Source: Lunularia cruciata | Lineage: Eukaryota; Streptophyta; Marchantiopsida; Lunulariales; Lunulariaceae | Direction: 5' to 3' | DNA: 64,000 nt | NCBI GenBank assembly: GCA_948567375.1 | Contig: OX419757.1 | Coordinates: 50,589,665 to 50,653,664 of the forward strand | Part shown: positions 36,176-48,456 of the stretch, piece after piece | Layout of the letters: the number at the start of each line of letters is the position of its first letter | Numbering within the stretch: position 1 is the stretch's first letter | Notes under the pieces: generated by a model | The model's input: only the letters and a program-made list of their open reading frames with translations | Databases searched by the model: none | What the model was told of the DNA's origin: nothing | Translations under genes and position numbers: made by a program

Positions 36176-39100
36176 GAGATTTCGAGCCGCCTACTGGGAG
36201 CTTGATTAGTTCCAATGGGATTGAAGGCTCGACCTATGCAAGTTTGCTTCACTTGCAAGGTATGATATCTAATCGGGGTTGTAGAATTTTGGTTGATTCT
36301 GGAAGTTCAGAGAATTGCATGTCTATGCAAGTAGCAAAGGAATTGGGTATTCCTATCAAGCCAGTAATTGGAAGTAGTTTGATGATGGCGGATGGTAGAA
36401 AGGATTCTGCATTCTGCACCTTGCATCCTATTACCTTCAAGATTGGGAAGGAGTATTTGGAGTGTATGAGGTTTGTAGTGGCACCTCTACACTATGATAT
36501 CATTCTGGGGCTACCTTGGCTTGAATGTCATAAGGTTCAATTTGATTGGACCCGACACCAAATTCAAGTACAACACCAAGGTAGGAATTTCCAATTAGGC
36601 TGTCTGGCACCTTTGAGTAAGACACCTAAGAATAGTCAGTCCCAAGATGGGAAGTTTGTCGAGAAGGTAGCCATAGAGCGAATCTGGAAGGGAGATGAGT
36701 CCCAAGATGGGGGAAGTTTGCCAGGAAGGCAACCATGGAGCAAGCTCGGAAGAGAGATGAGTCCCTAGAAGGGAAGTTTGTTAATGAAGCAGCCATAGAG
36801 CAAGCTTTGGAGGAAGATAAGTCTGTATTCGCAGTGTGGATCAAGCCGATTGCACAAGAATAATCTGAGGAGGGCCAAGTGCCGCATCAAGCGACGGTTG
36901 ATCGGATAGTTCAAGAGTTTGCAGATGTGTTTCCGGATGATCTGCCAAAGGGATTACCCTCTGATCGAGGTATGCCCTTCAAGATCGAGTTATTGCCAGG
37001 GAGTACTCCAGTGAGTAGACCAATCTATCGGCTCTCACCAAAGGAGTCGGAGGAGTTGCGAACAACACTTACAGAGTTGTTGGAGAAGGATTTCATACGA
37101 CATAGTACCTCTCCTTGGGGAGCACCGGTACTATTTGTTCCAAAGAAGGATGGAGGACTTTGTTTCTGTATTGATTACCGTGGGCTCAATAAGCAAACCG
37201 TGAAGAATGCATATCCCTTGCCTCGGATCGATGACTTGCTTGATCAATTAAGTGGAGCACAATACTTTTCCAAGCTAGATCTTCGTAGCGGCTATTGGTA
37301 AATTCCTATTGAAGGAGAGGACGTGAAAAAGACTGCCTTTCGTACAAGGTATGGACATTTTGAGTGGAGAGTTCTACCTTTTGGACTCACTAATGCTCCA
37401 GCAGTCTTCATGGATCAGATGCATCGGGTGTTGGAGGGGCTATTGGATCAGTCTGTGGTAGTGTTCTTAGATGATATCTTAATCTATAGTAGGACAGAGG
37501 CAGAACACATGAATCATGTGCGAGAAGTCCTAAGACGACTACGACAGTGGAAATTTTACTGCAAGAAGTCAAAGTGTGCTTTTTGGCAAAAGGAGGTTAC
37601 CTTCTTGGGTCATAAGATCTCATCAGAGGGGATCAAGATGGAAGAAGAGAAGATCAAGGCCATTACTGATTGGCCTACCCCGAAGGATGCTACCGAAGTA
37701 CGAGCGTTCAACGGATTGGCCAGTTTTTACCGACGGTTCATCCACTATTATGCTCACGTGGCTGCACCATTGACTGACCTCTTGGGAAAGAACTCGAGCT
37801 TCCAATGGACCACCAAGCATGAAGAAGCATTCCAGAAGTTAAAGCATATGGTGTCTTCAAGACCCATTCTTCAACCATATGATCCTCAACTACCTTGTGT
37901 GGTTGATTTTGATGCTTCTAACTTTGCAATTGGAGCTGTGTTGCAACAAGAATTTCCAGATGGACTACATCCTATTGCCTTTGTGTCTCGCCGACTAAAT
38001 ACAGCTGAAAGAAATTACTCTGCTTGAGATCGGGAACAACTTGCAATGGTATATGCCACCAAGGTATGGAGGCATTATCTCTTGGGGAAACAAGTGATCA
38101 TGCGAACTGATCACAAGCCATTGTTGCAGACCTTACACCTAGAGCACATGAAGAGTCGACATCATCGATGGGAAGAGCAACTCCAATTGTTCGACATCAA
38201 ACTTGAGTACAAACCAGGTCGGTTCCATGTCATCCCTGATGCTCTATCACGACGACCTGATTTGAAGTCTCTTCCTCTCATCGCGGCAGCAATTACGACG
38301 GTGTCAATTGATCCCAAGATTCATAACGAGTTTTGGTTAGCCCTACAGCAAGATCCCTTCTTCCAAATGGTACACGGTCGTCTAACAGCACGTGACAAGG
38401 AGTACAACACCTTCTCCTTCAAGGAAGGCCTTTTATTCCATGCAGACCAGATCTATGTTCCAACCAAAGGTGATCTTCGACTTGTGCGCCTTCAAGAAGC
38501 CCATGATTTACCAATAGCTGGTCACATGGGAGTGGACAAGACCTTGAGCACCCTCCAACGCCAATGGTGGTGGCCCAACATGACACGAGATGTTCAAGAC
38601 TTTGTTCGATCATGTGAGAGTTGCCAACGGAACAAGACCAGCAACCAGAAGCCGAGTGGACTCCTTCAACCACTCGCCATTCCATCCGCTCGTTGGGAGC
38701 ATGTGAGCTTGGATCTCATCACATCCTTGCCAAAGACAAAACAAGGACACACCACAATTGTGGTGTTTGTGGATAAGCTTAGTAAGCAAATCCACTTGGC
38801 ACCAACCTGTGATACCGTGGATGCTCCAACCTTAGCGCAAATCTACATTGACAATGTCTTCAAGCATCATGGGATGCCACGTGTACTCATCTCCGACCGT
38901 GATCCTCGATTTACCGGGAAGTTTTGGCAAGCACTCTTCTAGATACTCGGCACCAAGCTTGCTTTGTCCACGGCCTATCATCCTCAAACTGATGGACAAA
39001 CCGAACGCGCCAATCGTACATTGGAGGATATGTTGCGGGCCTTTGTCAATGTCCACCATACCAACTGGGATGAATGTCTTGCAGCTGCAGAATTTGCCTA

Positions 39101-39805
39101 CAACAATTCCAAACAGGCAAACACTGGATTTTCTCCCTTCTTTCTCAATTTTGGCCAAGATCCGCTTGTTCCAGATTCTCTTCTTGCTCCCCCTCCCTCT
39201 CAGGTTCCTCATACTTCTACATTCTTGACCACTATATCCCAATCTCTCCAACAAGCCAAATCTCACCTCCTTGTTGCTCAAAATCGCCAAAAACAATATG
39301 TAGACCATCATTGTCGTGATCTCACCTTTGAAGTTGGTGATAAAGTCATGCTATCCTCTAGTAACCTCCCTCTCCCACTTGATACCCAAGTTCGTAAACT
39401 TGCTCCTAATTGGATAGGACCTTTGATATCACCCACATTATCTCTCCTGTTGCTTATCGTCTTGCCTTACCTTGTCACATGCGTATCCATCCTGTCTTTC
39501 ATATTTCCAAGTTGAAACCCTTTGTTCCTAACCCTTCTTCCTTTTCCTCTCGAGTCCAACCTCCCCCTCTTCCTGTCCCTATCAATGATCATGAGGAGTA
39601 CGAAGTTGATCGTATCCTTGCACGTCGCCATATTCAACGAGGCCGTCACCAACATACGGAGTACAAGGTCCTTTGGAAAGGGTATCCCCTTCATGATGCT
39701 ATATGGGAACCTCTTTCTCACCTCCAGAATGCACAGATCGCCATCAAGGCATTCGAAGCTTCACTGGCGACGAGGACGTCACCAACTAGCGGCGGGGGAA
39801 TATGA
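36163..39805 (+). pseudogene. pol: pol of copy B (PR-RT-RNaseH-IN-chromodomain), broken
   Basis: Protease: RILVDSGSSENCMS near 36290. An extra G near 36710 shifts the frame, and a TAA at 36861-36863 (also in A) precedes [16 protein letters not shown], then TAA at 37299-37301 (CAA in A), and [11 protein letters not shown] at 37457-37490. RNase H: CVVDFDASNFAIGAVL; TGA at 38025-38027 (also in A) where the family normally has an aromatic residue before DRE. Integrase: zinc region HDLPIAGHMGVDKTL ... CESCQRN, catalytic LDLITSLP, LISDRDPRF and YHPQTDGQTERANRTLED. A TAG at 38940-38942 cuts the core, and a 1-base deletion near 39412 shifts the frame before the chromodomain (EEYEVDRILARRHI ... LWKGYPLHDAIWEP, about 39590-39760). 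Not functional as it stands. Confidence 0.95.
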
Positions 39806-40225
39806 AACAATATGGAGTTTAGTGACAAAGTTAGTCGGGCTTACAAAGTAGAGAATAAGACAAAATAGCCTAGAATATTCTAGAAGCATCTAAGAAGCTT
39901 CTTAGGAAGCTTCCCAACTAGTTAACTTGTGCCCTAAGCAGGTAGCTTCTAGAAGGAAGCTTCTAGAAGCTTCTAACTAGCTTAGCTTGCACGCCAAGTA
40001 GGCGGCTTCTAGAAGGAAGCTTCTTGAGAAGCTTCCTAGTTAACTTGGCTTGCACTCCAAGAAAGCGGCTCAAGGAAACTTCTTGAGAAGCTTCAAGGGT
40101 CTTGTATGCTACCTATAAATACCAAGGCCGAAGCTCATGCTAGGCATTCGGAGTTTTCCCTCATTCAAGTGTCCCAATGTGAGCTTCCATTCTCCTATTT
40201 CTCTCCTCGGTTTTGGTCTTTTACA
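39803..40225 (+). repeat. 3' LTR of copy B
   Basis: 423 bp, TGAAAC to TTTTACA; the third base differs from the 5' LTR (A for T). It is preceded by the purine tract GGCGGGGGAA and followed by AACAT at 40226-40230, the target duplication. Confidence 0.97.
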
Positions 40226-40230
40226 AACAT

Positions 40231-43200
40231 AGACCTTGGGTTACTTCCCGCCCTTTGAGTCTATCATCCAATATTTCCAAACTCTCTACCTATTCACTCA
40301 AGTGGCAAATGGTTGCTCTTCCAAGTCTACAAGTTGAATGGACCCTTTGTCATGAAGATGAAGTACTCGATAAAAGCCCATCCATCTCAAATGCAGTTTG
40401 CTTGGAAAAAATATTTAGCAATTGTTGTATAACAAAACCAAGTCTCCTTTGCAAATAGTAACATGCTTGATGTGCTAATTGTGCATGAATTTCCTCTATT
40501 CTTGTACTTCTTTTGTGGTTTGCATTGCATCATCTCTTTTCTCTTCTAACCACATCACTTGATGGATCCGCAGATCCTGACTTTCTTCTTCTGACAACCA
40601 TTCTTCACACAAAATCTGGAATGTCGGTACCTCAAATTCAATTGGTAGAATGCGGTGCAAGCCGTATGTCAAGAAGTATGGAGTTTGCTTGATTGTGATC
40701 TTTTCTGTTGTTCAATATACCCAGAACACGGCTAGTAACTTTGTATCCCAGTCATACGCATAATTGACAGTTAAGAATTTTGCAAAGTAACCCATTTGCT
40801 TTCTTTGTTAGACCATTTGCTTTGGGATTATAAGGAATCATCTTCCAATGTTTAATCTAAAAGTACTTGGTTAAAGCATCCATCACAAAGTTCAAGAAAT
40901 ATGTACCTCTTTCACTTACCAATTCCAGAGGACATCATATCTAGAGATGATATTTTGAAAGAAAAATTCTGCAATTGTTTTTGCATCATCTCTGCAAGTT
41001 GCTTCAGCTTCGACCATCTTGGTAGCATAGACAATGCAAAACAAAATGTATCATTTTCTCATGACTCAAGTTACAGTTGTATTGGTCTCACAAAATCAAT
41101 TCCCCATTTCTCAAATGGGGCCAATGGTAAAATTGGTCTCAAAGGCCATTGGGAAGTAGCTGTCGGCTTTCCCATTCTTTGACAAGCGTCACAACTTTGG
41201 ATATGGGCATGTGTGTCTTTATACATCATAGGCTACTAGTACCTCAAGGAAAGAATCTTCCTTATAGTATTCTTCAGGGTGTTGTGTCCCTCCAATGCTT
41301 TGGAGTGTCAAAACTCAATTACTCCTCCAACTTTGTATGCCTCCAAGCATCACGAAAGTACTTTGTCTTTGCACATCTTGAATAAAATGTTGTGCTTAAG
41401 CTGATACGGCCCCATTTTCCTGAGAAAGACTGCTCTTTGCTTTAGGTCCAACCCATCAGGACATTGGAGAGTATGCATATAGTGATATTTTTTTTCATAA
41501 CTCATACTTTGCATTGCTGTCAAAGGATATACCTCTTCATCAAGGAAGCATTGTCGAACTCCCATTCTTGGTCTTGAGTTTCTAATGTGGATAAGAAGTC
41601 CGTGTTAGAATGCAAAGCTCCCTTCCTTACTTGTACAATATATGTGAATTCTTATAATAACAAAATCCATCTGGCAATTTGCCCAAACAAGTTTGCCTTC
41701 TTGACCAAATATTGCAATGCATAATGGTCAACATAGAAGAAAAACTTGTATCCCAATAGATAGTGGTGAAACTTCTTGCATGCATACACCATTCCAAGTG
41801 CTTCCCTTTCAATTGTAGAATAATTTCTTTTTGAAACCAAAAGTTGTTGGCTGGCATAATAGATTGGGTAATCCTTCTTCTTGTCATCCTTCTAACTCAA
41901 GACTACTCCAATTGCCATGGACAAAGTATCCACATATACATGAAAAGTGCGTTCCCTATTTGGTTACCTCATACTTGGTGCTTCAACCAGTTTCTTCTTC
42001 AATACATGGAAAGCTTCTTCTTGACTTGCTTCTCACAAGTAGTCTTTGGACTTCTTTAGAAGCTCTATAAGGAGTGCATCAAGCACCGCATAGTTTGAAA
42101 CAAAGCATATGTAGTATCCGACCTGTGCCAAGAAGGCTCTCAGCTCCCGGATTTTTTTGGGGATCCCAAAGCTGAGATAACTTTCACCTTCTCAACATCA
42201 ACTTCAATACTTCGGCTTGACACCCAATGCCCCAGAAGAATTCACTCCTTCATTGCGAAGAAGCATTTATGCGGGTGTAATGACAAACCAGCAAAATGAC
42301 ACCTTTCAAAAGTTTGGCAAAGGTAATCCAAATGTACATCTTTTCGCCCAAACACACAAAAATCATCAATGAAGACTTCCACAAATTTGCACATAAAATC
42401 CTTGAAGATTGCATTCATCATCTGCTAGAAAGTAGCGGGAGCATTACACAACCCAAAGGGCATTTGATTGTTAGAAAAAGGGCCCCAATCAGTAGTGAAT
42501 GTAGTTCTATCCTTGTCCTCTTCTCGGATGGATACTTGATTGTACCTTAAAAATCCATCAAGAAACTATAGCAAGGATGACTAGCCACTTGATAAAAAAT
42601 TGTATCGATAAAAGGCAAGGGATGATGATCCTTCCTCGTAATTGCATTCAATTTGCAAAAATCTTGGCACACTCAAATCTTCCTAGTTTTTTCTTCAGGA
42701 CAATGACAATAGGTGAGACCCACTTACTGCTTAAGATAGGAAAGATTATTTTGGCCCTCAAGTACTTGTCTATTTCATCTTTCACCAAGAGGGAGTACTT
42801 GAGGTGGTATTGTCTGTGCCAAACTGGAACTGCGCTTTCAACCAGATCAATATGGTGTTCTCCAAATTCTCATGGAATACCCAACATTTGATCAATAGAC
42901 CAGGCAAATACATCTTGGAATTCTATAAATAGGGAAATATATCCTGCCAATTCCTCCAAAGTGACTATCTTCAAAATTTTCAAATTTTTTCCTTCAATCA
43001 AGACAACATCTCGATAGTCATCGGGGTTGATGACTCCTTCCACATGACTTACTTGGCTCAATCCGAGTCGAGCTGCCATCAAAACCTCTTCCTCCAAGTC
43101 ATGTTTACCCAAGGTGAGGTCATATGGGTCTTTGTTATCAATGTACACCTCGTAACATTCCAAGCAATTGACTTGGACTTTGTCTTTGGAATCTTCGGAA

Positions 43201-43989
43201 GACAAAGATGGATTCATCCTTGTCTTCAAACAAAGTTGTTTCCCCAAGATGGGGAAACTTCATCCAACTCATGGTCACTAACTTCTGATCTTCAGAGAAA
43301 ATGTCCTTAAACCACAACTTCTGCTAGTGCAAATCCACCACAAATTGGGCAATTTACAACCAAGGTCTTCCGATCAACAGTGGGTAACCAATTTTGGTCA
43401 CTGGTTGCAGCACAATGTAATTCAACTTGAAGGGCACCCTTCCAATGGTAGTGGTAATGTTTGACAACATGCCCAATGGCCGTCTCCTGGTTTGGCCTGC
43501 AAATTTCAAAACTCAAGGTGTTGGCTCAAATGTATGATACCCCAGCCAATTTGCAGTATCTTTGGTCATGACATTCACATTGGAACCAAAATCAATGGGT
43601 ATCAACGTGATCATGCACCTTGCAATCTCTCACATCCCAAATCTTCATATTCAATTTGATAAATAGCAGGCAGGTCCTTTTTAGACATCGCCCTTCTTGA
43701 GGGCAGAATTTAGCTGCTTCTTATACAACTTATTGTCTTCCCATAGTTGCTTGAATATGACATTCACACTCGTGGATGCCAAATCTGTTACAATATCGTA
43801 TTGAGGTACTTCCCCCAATTTCACCTTCTTTGCCTTTGTCTTTGGGTTCGAAGTCTCACCATGTTCAAATTTGACTTGGGGATGCTTCATGATGGTGATT
43901 GGAGTACTAGTAGTCTTAAACCAAGGTTCCTTGGGTTGGCCCACCTCGGCTTGAATCAGATTCTTCACTTTGGATCTGATGTCTGCCAA
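40231..43989 (-). pseudogene. pol: pol of element C (PR, RT, RNase H, integrase), broken
   Basis: Minus strand. Protease region from about 43989 with TKDTANWLGYHTFEPTP-like and TVDRKTLVVNCPICGGFAL segments near 43560-43330. RT N-terminus: EEVLMAARLGLSQVSHVEG (about 43110) and LSLFIEFQDVFAWSIDQMLGIP (about 42890). RT core in broken frames: VKDEIDKYLRAKIIFPI, SKWVSPIVIV, DDFCVFGRKDVHLDYL near 42370 and SPKKIRELRAFLAQVGYY near 42120. RNase H: SKRNYSTIEREALGMVYACK and KKFHHYLLGYKFFFYVDH (41840-41700). Integrase zinc region near 41390-41200 (MGPYQLKHNILFKMC) and degraded core to 40231. The last few codons resume at 34576 on the far side of copy B. Assigned to a non-chromovirus Ty3/gypsy lineage. 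Confidence 0.85.
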
Positions 43990-44289
43990 AAAACTGGAGG
44001 CTTCATCTTTGTCTCCTCCTCCAAACTCATCTCTCGAGTTTTGAGTATTGGTTCCTTGAGTTCTTTCTGCAAAGCTTTAGCTAGAATCTTTTCTTCCTTG
44101 GCAGAAAGGATTGACTTTGGGCATAATCCTCTTTGCCTTTTGTGAGGATGAAGAGGTCATACTTAATTCCTCGGGATCAAGCTTCTTCTTACTTGCATGT
44201 GTCTCAACCTTCAAAATTTCAAGGTCCGGTGTCGTCGGGGGATAGGAAGAAGAGCTCAGGAGGAAAATTTCAAAGTTGGGAGACTGAGG

Positions 44290-45290
44290 GCTGAGCAGAG
44301 AAGGAATTTTCGCAGGGACAGTTAGTGCTTGAGAGTGCAGGGGAGAGAAAGGTTTTCTCTCAAAGGAATGAGAAAGTGCAGGAGAGGAAGTGCCTAGACA
44401 AGAGAGTGCAATTTTTGCAGGGACTATTAGGGCTTGAGAGTGCATGGGAGAAAAAGGTTTTCTCTCAAAGGAATGAACAATGTGCAGGAGAGGAAGTGTT
44501 GGGACAGAAGAGCAATTTTTGCAGGGACTGTTAGTGCTTGAGAGTGCAGGGGAGAAAAAGGTTTTCTCTCGAAGGAATGAAAAATATGCAGGAGAGGAAG
44601 TGCTGGGACAAGAGAGTGCAATTTTTGCAGGGACTATTAGGGCTTGAGAATGCAAGGGAGAAAAAGGTTCTCTCTCAAAGGAATGAACAATGTGCAGGAG
44701 AGGAAGTGCTGGGACAGAAGAGCAATTTTTGTAGGGACTGTTAGTGCTTGAGAGTGCAGGGGAGAAAAAGGTTTTCTCTCAAAGGAATGAACAATGTGCA
44801 AGAGAGGAAGTGCCTGGACAGGAGAGTGCCATTTTTGCAAGGACTGTTAGTGCTTGAGAGTGCAGGGGAGAAAAAGGGTTTTCTCTCGAAGGAATGAACA
44901 ATGTGCAGGAGAGGAAGTGCCTGGACAGGAGAGTGCAATTTTTGCAGGGACTGTTAGGGCTTGAGAGTGCAGGGGAGAAAAAGGTTTTCTCTCAAAGGAA
45001 TGAACAATGTGCAGGAGAGGAAGTGCGTGGACAGGAAAGTGCAGTTTTTGTAGGGACTGTTAGGGCTTGAGAGTGGAGGGGAGAAAAAGGTTTTCTCTCA
45101 AAGGAATGAACAATGTGCAAGAGAGAAAGTGCCTGGACAGGAGAGTGCAATTTTTGCAGGGACTGTTAGTGCTTGAAAGTGCAGGGAGGAGAAGTGTTTC
45201 TTCTTGAAGGAATGAACAATGTGCAGGAGAAGAATTGCTTGGGAGAAGAGAAATTTTCGCAGGTCTGAAGGCAGGGTACAGGAGTAGCAA
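44290..45290 (-). repeat. Tandem repeat, about 105-bp unit, roughly nine copies, inside element C
   Basis: The unit contains GGGCTTGAGAGTGCAGGGGA, a TTTTCTCTCAAAGGAATGA segment and AATGTGCAGGAGAGGAAGTG; it recurs at about 104-106-base spacing from 44327 to 45270, degenerating toward 45290. In several units the minus strand is open and reads a roughly 35-residue repeat (HSQALTVPAKIAL ... FIPLRENLF). It lies between the gag zinc knuckles and protease. Plus-strand frames such as 44325-44534 are shadows of it. Confidence 0.9.
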
Positions 45291-46329
45291 AAGGAAACTC
45301 TCACAAATGTGAGAACATGACTGGAGAAGACAGATTTCTGTGTAAAAATGTTGATAGAGTGTTGAGGGACAGTATTGGAAAGGGAATTTTTGCAGGACTG
45401 AAGGGTAGGCTGCAGGAGTTGCAAAAGGAAACTCTCACGAAGGAAACAGAGGGGAAGGAGTTCAGGGTTCAGGAGTTTTGCTCCGGGGAGAAGTGACCAG
45501 CATCGGATGAAGAGAAGACAACTCGGAGTTGCATTTGGCTGGACAGAGAGGCAAGAGAAGGAGAAATGCCTAAAGCCGGTTTGGTCTGGCCTGAGCGCAG
45601 ATAGAACTGGGTACGTCAGGAGCTTGGACTTTGCTGTGACAAAAGCTTATGCATCGTCTCCAATCGGAGCTGTAGACATTGACTGCAACAGGACACTTAG
45701 ACCTTGATGTGGCAGAGGAATAGAGAAATTGTTCACAATTGGACTGCTCTGAATTAACATGCAAGTGAGAGAGAACATGTTAGAGACCAACTTCAAATTT
45801 GGCTGTTATTGTTCCTTCCTTTTGCTTATTTGACAGTCATAGGGGACTTAGGTGAGTTCAGTTTGTTACTTGGAACTGATTATTTCCCAAGTGGATTTGT
45901 AAATAGTGAGATGAGGGTGTGTTGAAAGCTGTGCAATTCTCGTGGATGACTGTTGTATTTGAGAATTATGAATAGGGCCATGAAGAAGGACTTCATTCTC
46001 GGCTTCTAGTTTGGTATGTGTAGCCAGCTCAAGGCATTGATCTATTTGCCTGGATTGGGTCTAGCCATACCTTGTGACCTGCCAAATAGACCCCACCAGA
46101 GCCATAAACCTCAACCCAAAGCTTAACAAACATGAACAGGCTATAGTGATACATTAGGTTCAGCGTCAACCCAAGAAATCCTACCAAACAGTCCTAAGAA
46201 GAGCATGCAGATAGGAGCAACTATAGGCAGCTGCTCTATTCCATGAAGGAAACTACAATCATATGAAAGAACAAAGCCTACGATAAACTGCAGGGGAACT
46301 TCTAACTCTTCAGCGAATAGGATAACCTA

Positions 46330-48370
46330 AGCATGAGCAGCTAGGTGCCCGGCGCACTCTTGAGACAATCTGATCCCCTTGACCGGCCATTCACCTTCAG
46401 AGGTCAGGCTCTCTTCTTGAGGTCTCTCCTCCTCAAGTGTTATACAATTTACATTTGTATCCCCTTTCACCTAAAGCGCAACATGCTCAACTGGGGTCTG
46501 TACATATTTCATAGGCGGCTTGTTGTTTGGGGGATGAGGGCATTGGTTGCCCGTTTGACCCGATCCTTTACAATTACCATATAAGGGAACATACCCAAAT
46601 TTCCATCTTAGCTCTGGATAGTTTGGAGACCAATGCCCCATTGAGCCACAACTGTAACATGCTCCGGGTGCAACATTCTGAGGTCAGTTTTGATTGCTCA
46701 TCGGTGGTCTTCATGGGGGAGCATTGGGGTTATACTCCCTTGGTCTATATCTCAGACCTTGATATGATGTGCTTGCCTGAGGAGGTACCTCTTGAGTTTG
46801 GTACACTACCTCCTCTTCCTCTTCTTGGTCATGTCCCACAACCCAATCAATCTGCTGCACCAAAACTGCATTATGAGTATTGCATTTTGTATTTGCATGG
46901 CCTGACTTGCCACACGTGGCGCACCATATGTTGGATCTACCAAATGATGGAGGCTTTCTTCAGTCCTTCGCCCCAATCATCTAGATTTTAAAATCCAAAA
47001 CTCTTTTATAAGAGCATCCAGCTTGTTGTCTGCCTTATGTACACTCTTCACTGGGGGTGTTAGTGGTTTCTTGCCTCACATCATTGTATTCTTCTTGGCT
47101 TTGATTCTCCTTTGGATTCCAAAGAAGAACTTGAAGATGTGGAGGATTCATCCAAAGAAGGGGATGTACTATGAGAAGCTCTTCTTTTGGGCTTCTTGCC
47201 TTTCTTCTCACAATTTCTTTGATTATTGGCAAAGTGAGAGTGAGCTACTTCATAATGGGCGACGTGTTTGAGTACCTTATCCAGGGAAGTAACATTCCTC
47301 TCCTTGGCAAAAATCCAAATCTCTAGTGAAAGTCCACCCAAGAACCAGGTAATGGCTTGGGGATCGGAGTAACCCACCACACTTGATTGCTTTAGGACTT
47401 AGTTCAAGAGCACCATGAACCGCTCAGAGTAGTCTCTCAACTTCTCCTTCTTTCCTTTGTCCAAGTCCGTTGAGTGCTGCAAAGACACTCGTGTAATAAT
47501 CAACTTCTCAAAATTGTTCCAAGAAATTGTTTCTCAATTTTTCCTAGTCCGCTGGTACAAACCTCTTTTGAGTTACATGAGTATACCAACTCCGATCCTT
47601 CTTTTGGAGCAGACTTGGAAAATCCCCAGTCAATCCGCCAAGTCATGTTCCTTATTGGCAAAGGAAATGACTTTGAATTCTTTGATGAATTCATTGGGGT
47701 ATTTGTCTTGTTCTGTGTCGTTGCACTTTTGATATGCATGATAGGTAGTGAAGTCATGGTTTGGCTCGGTGGAATTGGCTGTGGTAAAGTTGAACTTGAT
47801 GGAGCCAAGGATCTGGCTGGTATTGATGCCATATTGAAAGCCCAAGGATTCCAATTAGTCACGTTCAATGTTGGGTCTTCTTCGATAATTTCTTCCTCTT
47901 TAACTAAGTTGACTTCAACTCGGGTAGAAGAAAGAGGCTCAAAACTTTCGAAGTGTTCTTCAAATTTTTTTATTTAAGACAATTGAGGAATCATGCGTAG
48001 AAGATGTGTTAACATTCCTCTTTCGTTAGGGTTTGTGTTGTCTTTTCTCAAACAAATTTTGTTATAAATTTGACTTCCTTTACAACTTTAGGTGAAGTTT
48101 GTGTACTAGATCGTAATAAATATGTCTGCCCGCTCAAGTCTTTCTTCTTCTTGGAAGAGGAAGACAAGAAATAGCCCTGCCAACCGCCTTTGTGTTTCTT
48201 TTGTTTGAGTTCTTGCAAGGCTTCTTGCACTTTGTGAAGAAGTTTAAAGTCCAACGCCTCCCGTTTGATTTCATCTAAAGTAGATTGGATCTTTTGGTGT
48301 TTGTCTTCTTCACAATGCAATGTTTGTCTTTGAACTCTCTCTTCCCATTTTTCTCTCAATGCTGACATTC
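46330..48370 (-). pseudogene. gag: gag of element C, broken
   Basis: Starts at about 48368 on the minus strand (MSALREKWEERVQRQTLHCE), some 60 bases after the primer site. It continues through LLHKVQEALQELKQKKHKGG and SKKKKDLSGQTYLL, then in other frames through FLGGLSLEIWIFAKERNVTS and LDKVLKHVAHYEVAHSHF (47340-47220). Ser/Lys-rich linkers follow, and zinc-knuckle remains CYSCGSMGHWSPNYP (last Cys now Tyr) and GNCKGSGQTGNQCP near 46650-46530. Multiple stops and frameshifts. From 46330 to 45290 I see no further motif before the tandem repeat. Confidence 0.75.
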
Positions 48371-48430
48371 ATATTGCTTTGACACCCAGTTTCAAAATTG
48401 GCTTTGTATTCTTCCAGTCCTGGGATTTGT

Positions 48431-48449
48431 ATCCCTGGAAGCGGCACCA
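48431..48449 (-). other. Primer-binding site of element C
   Basis: The complement reads TGGTGCCGCTTCCAGGGAT, seven bases inside the 5' LTR end at 48457. It resembles the TGGCGCCGTTGCCGGGGA-type site used by Athila/Tat-like plant elements, with a few mismatches; tRNA identity not certain. Confidence 0.75.
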
Positions 48450-48456
48450 AAAATCA

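Larger units (their letters stand above)
34577..40230 (+). mobile_element. Complete Ty3/gypsy chromovirus copy B with TSD AACAT
   Basis: The element itself is 34582-40225 (two 423-bp LTRs), bounded by AACAT at 34577-34581 and AACAT at 40226-40230. It lies in the integrase end of element C in the opposite orientation. The order is LTR, tRNA-iMet primer site, gag, protease, RT, RNase H, integrase, chromodomain, purine tract GGCGGGGGAA, LTR. The two LTRs differ at six positions, so insertion is young, but pol carries three private stops, two indels and two stops shared with copy A. Confidence 0.97.

Noticed and set aside
44325..44744. Plus-strand ORFs with repeated FSQRNE-type segments
   Set aside because: They are the complement of the 105-bp tandem repeat; no start context or independent motif.
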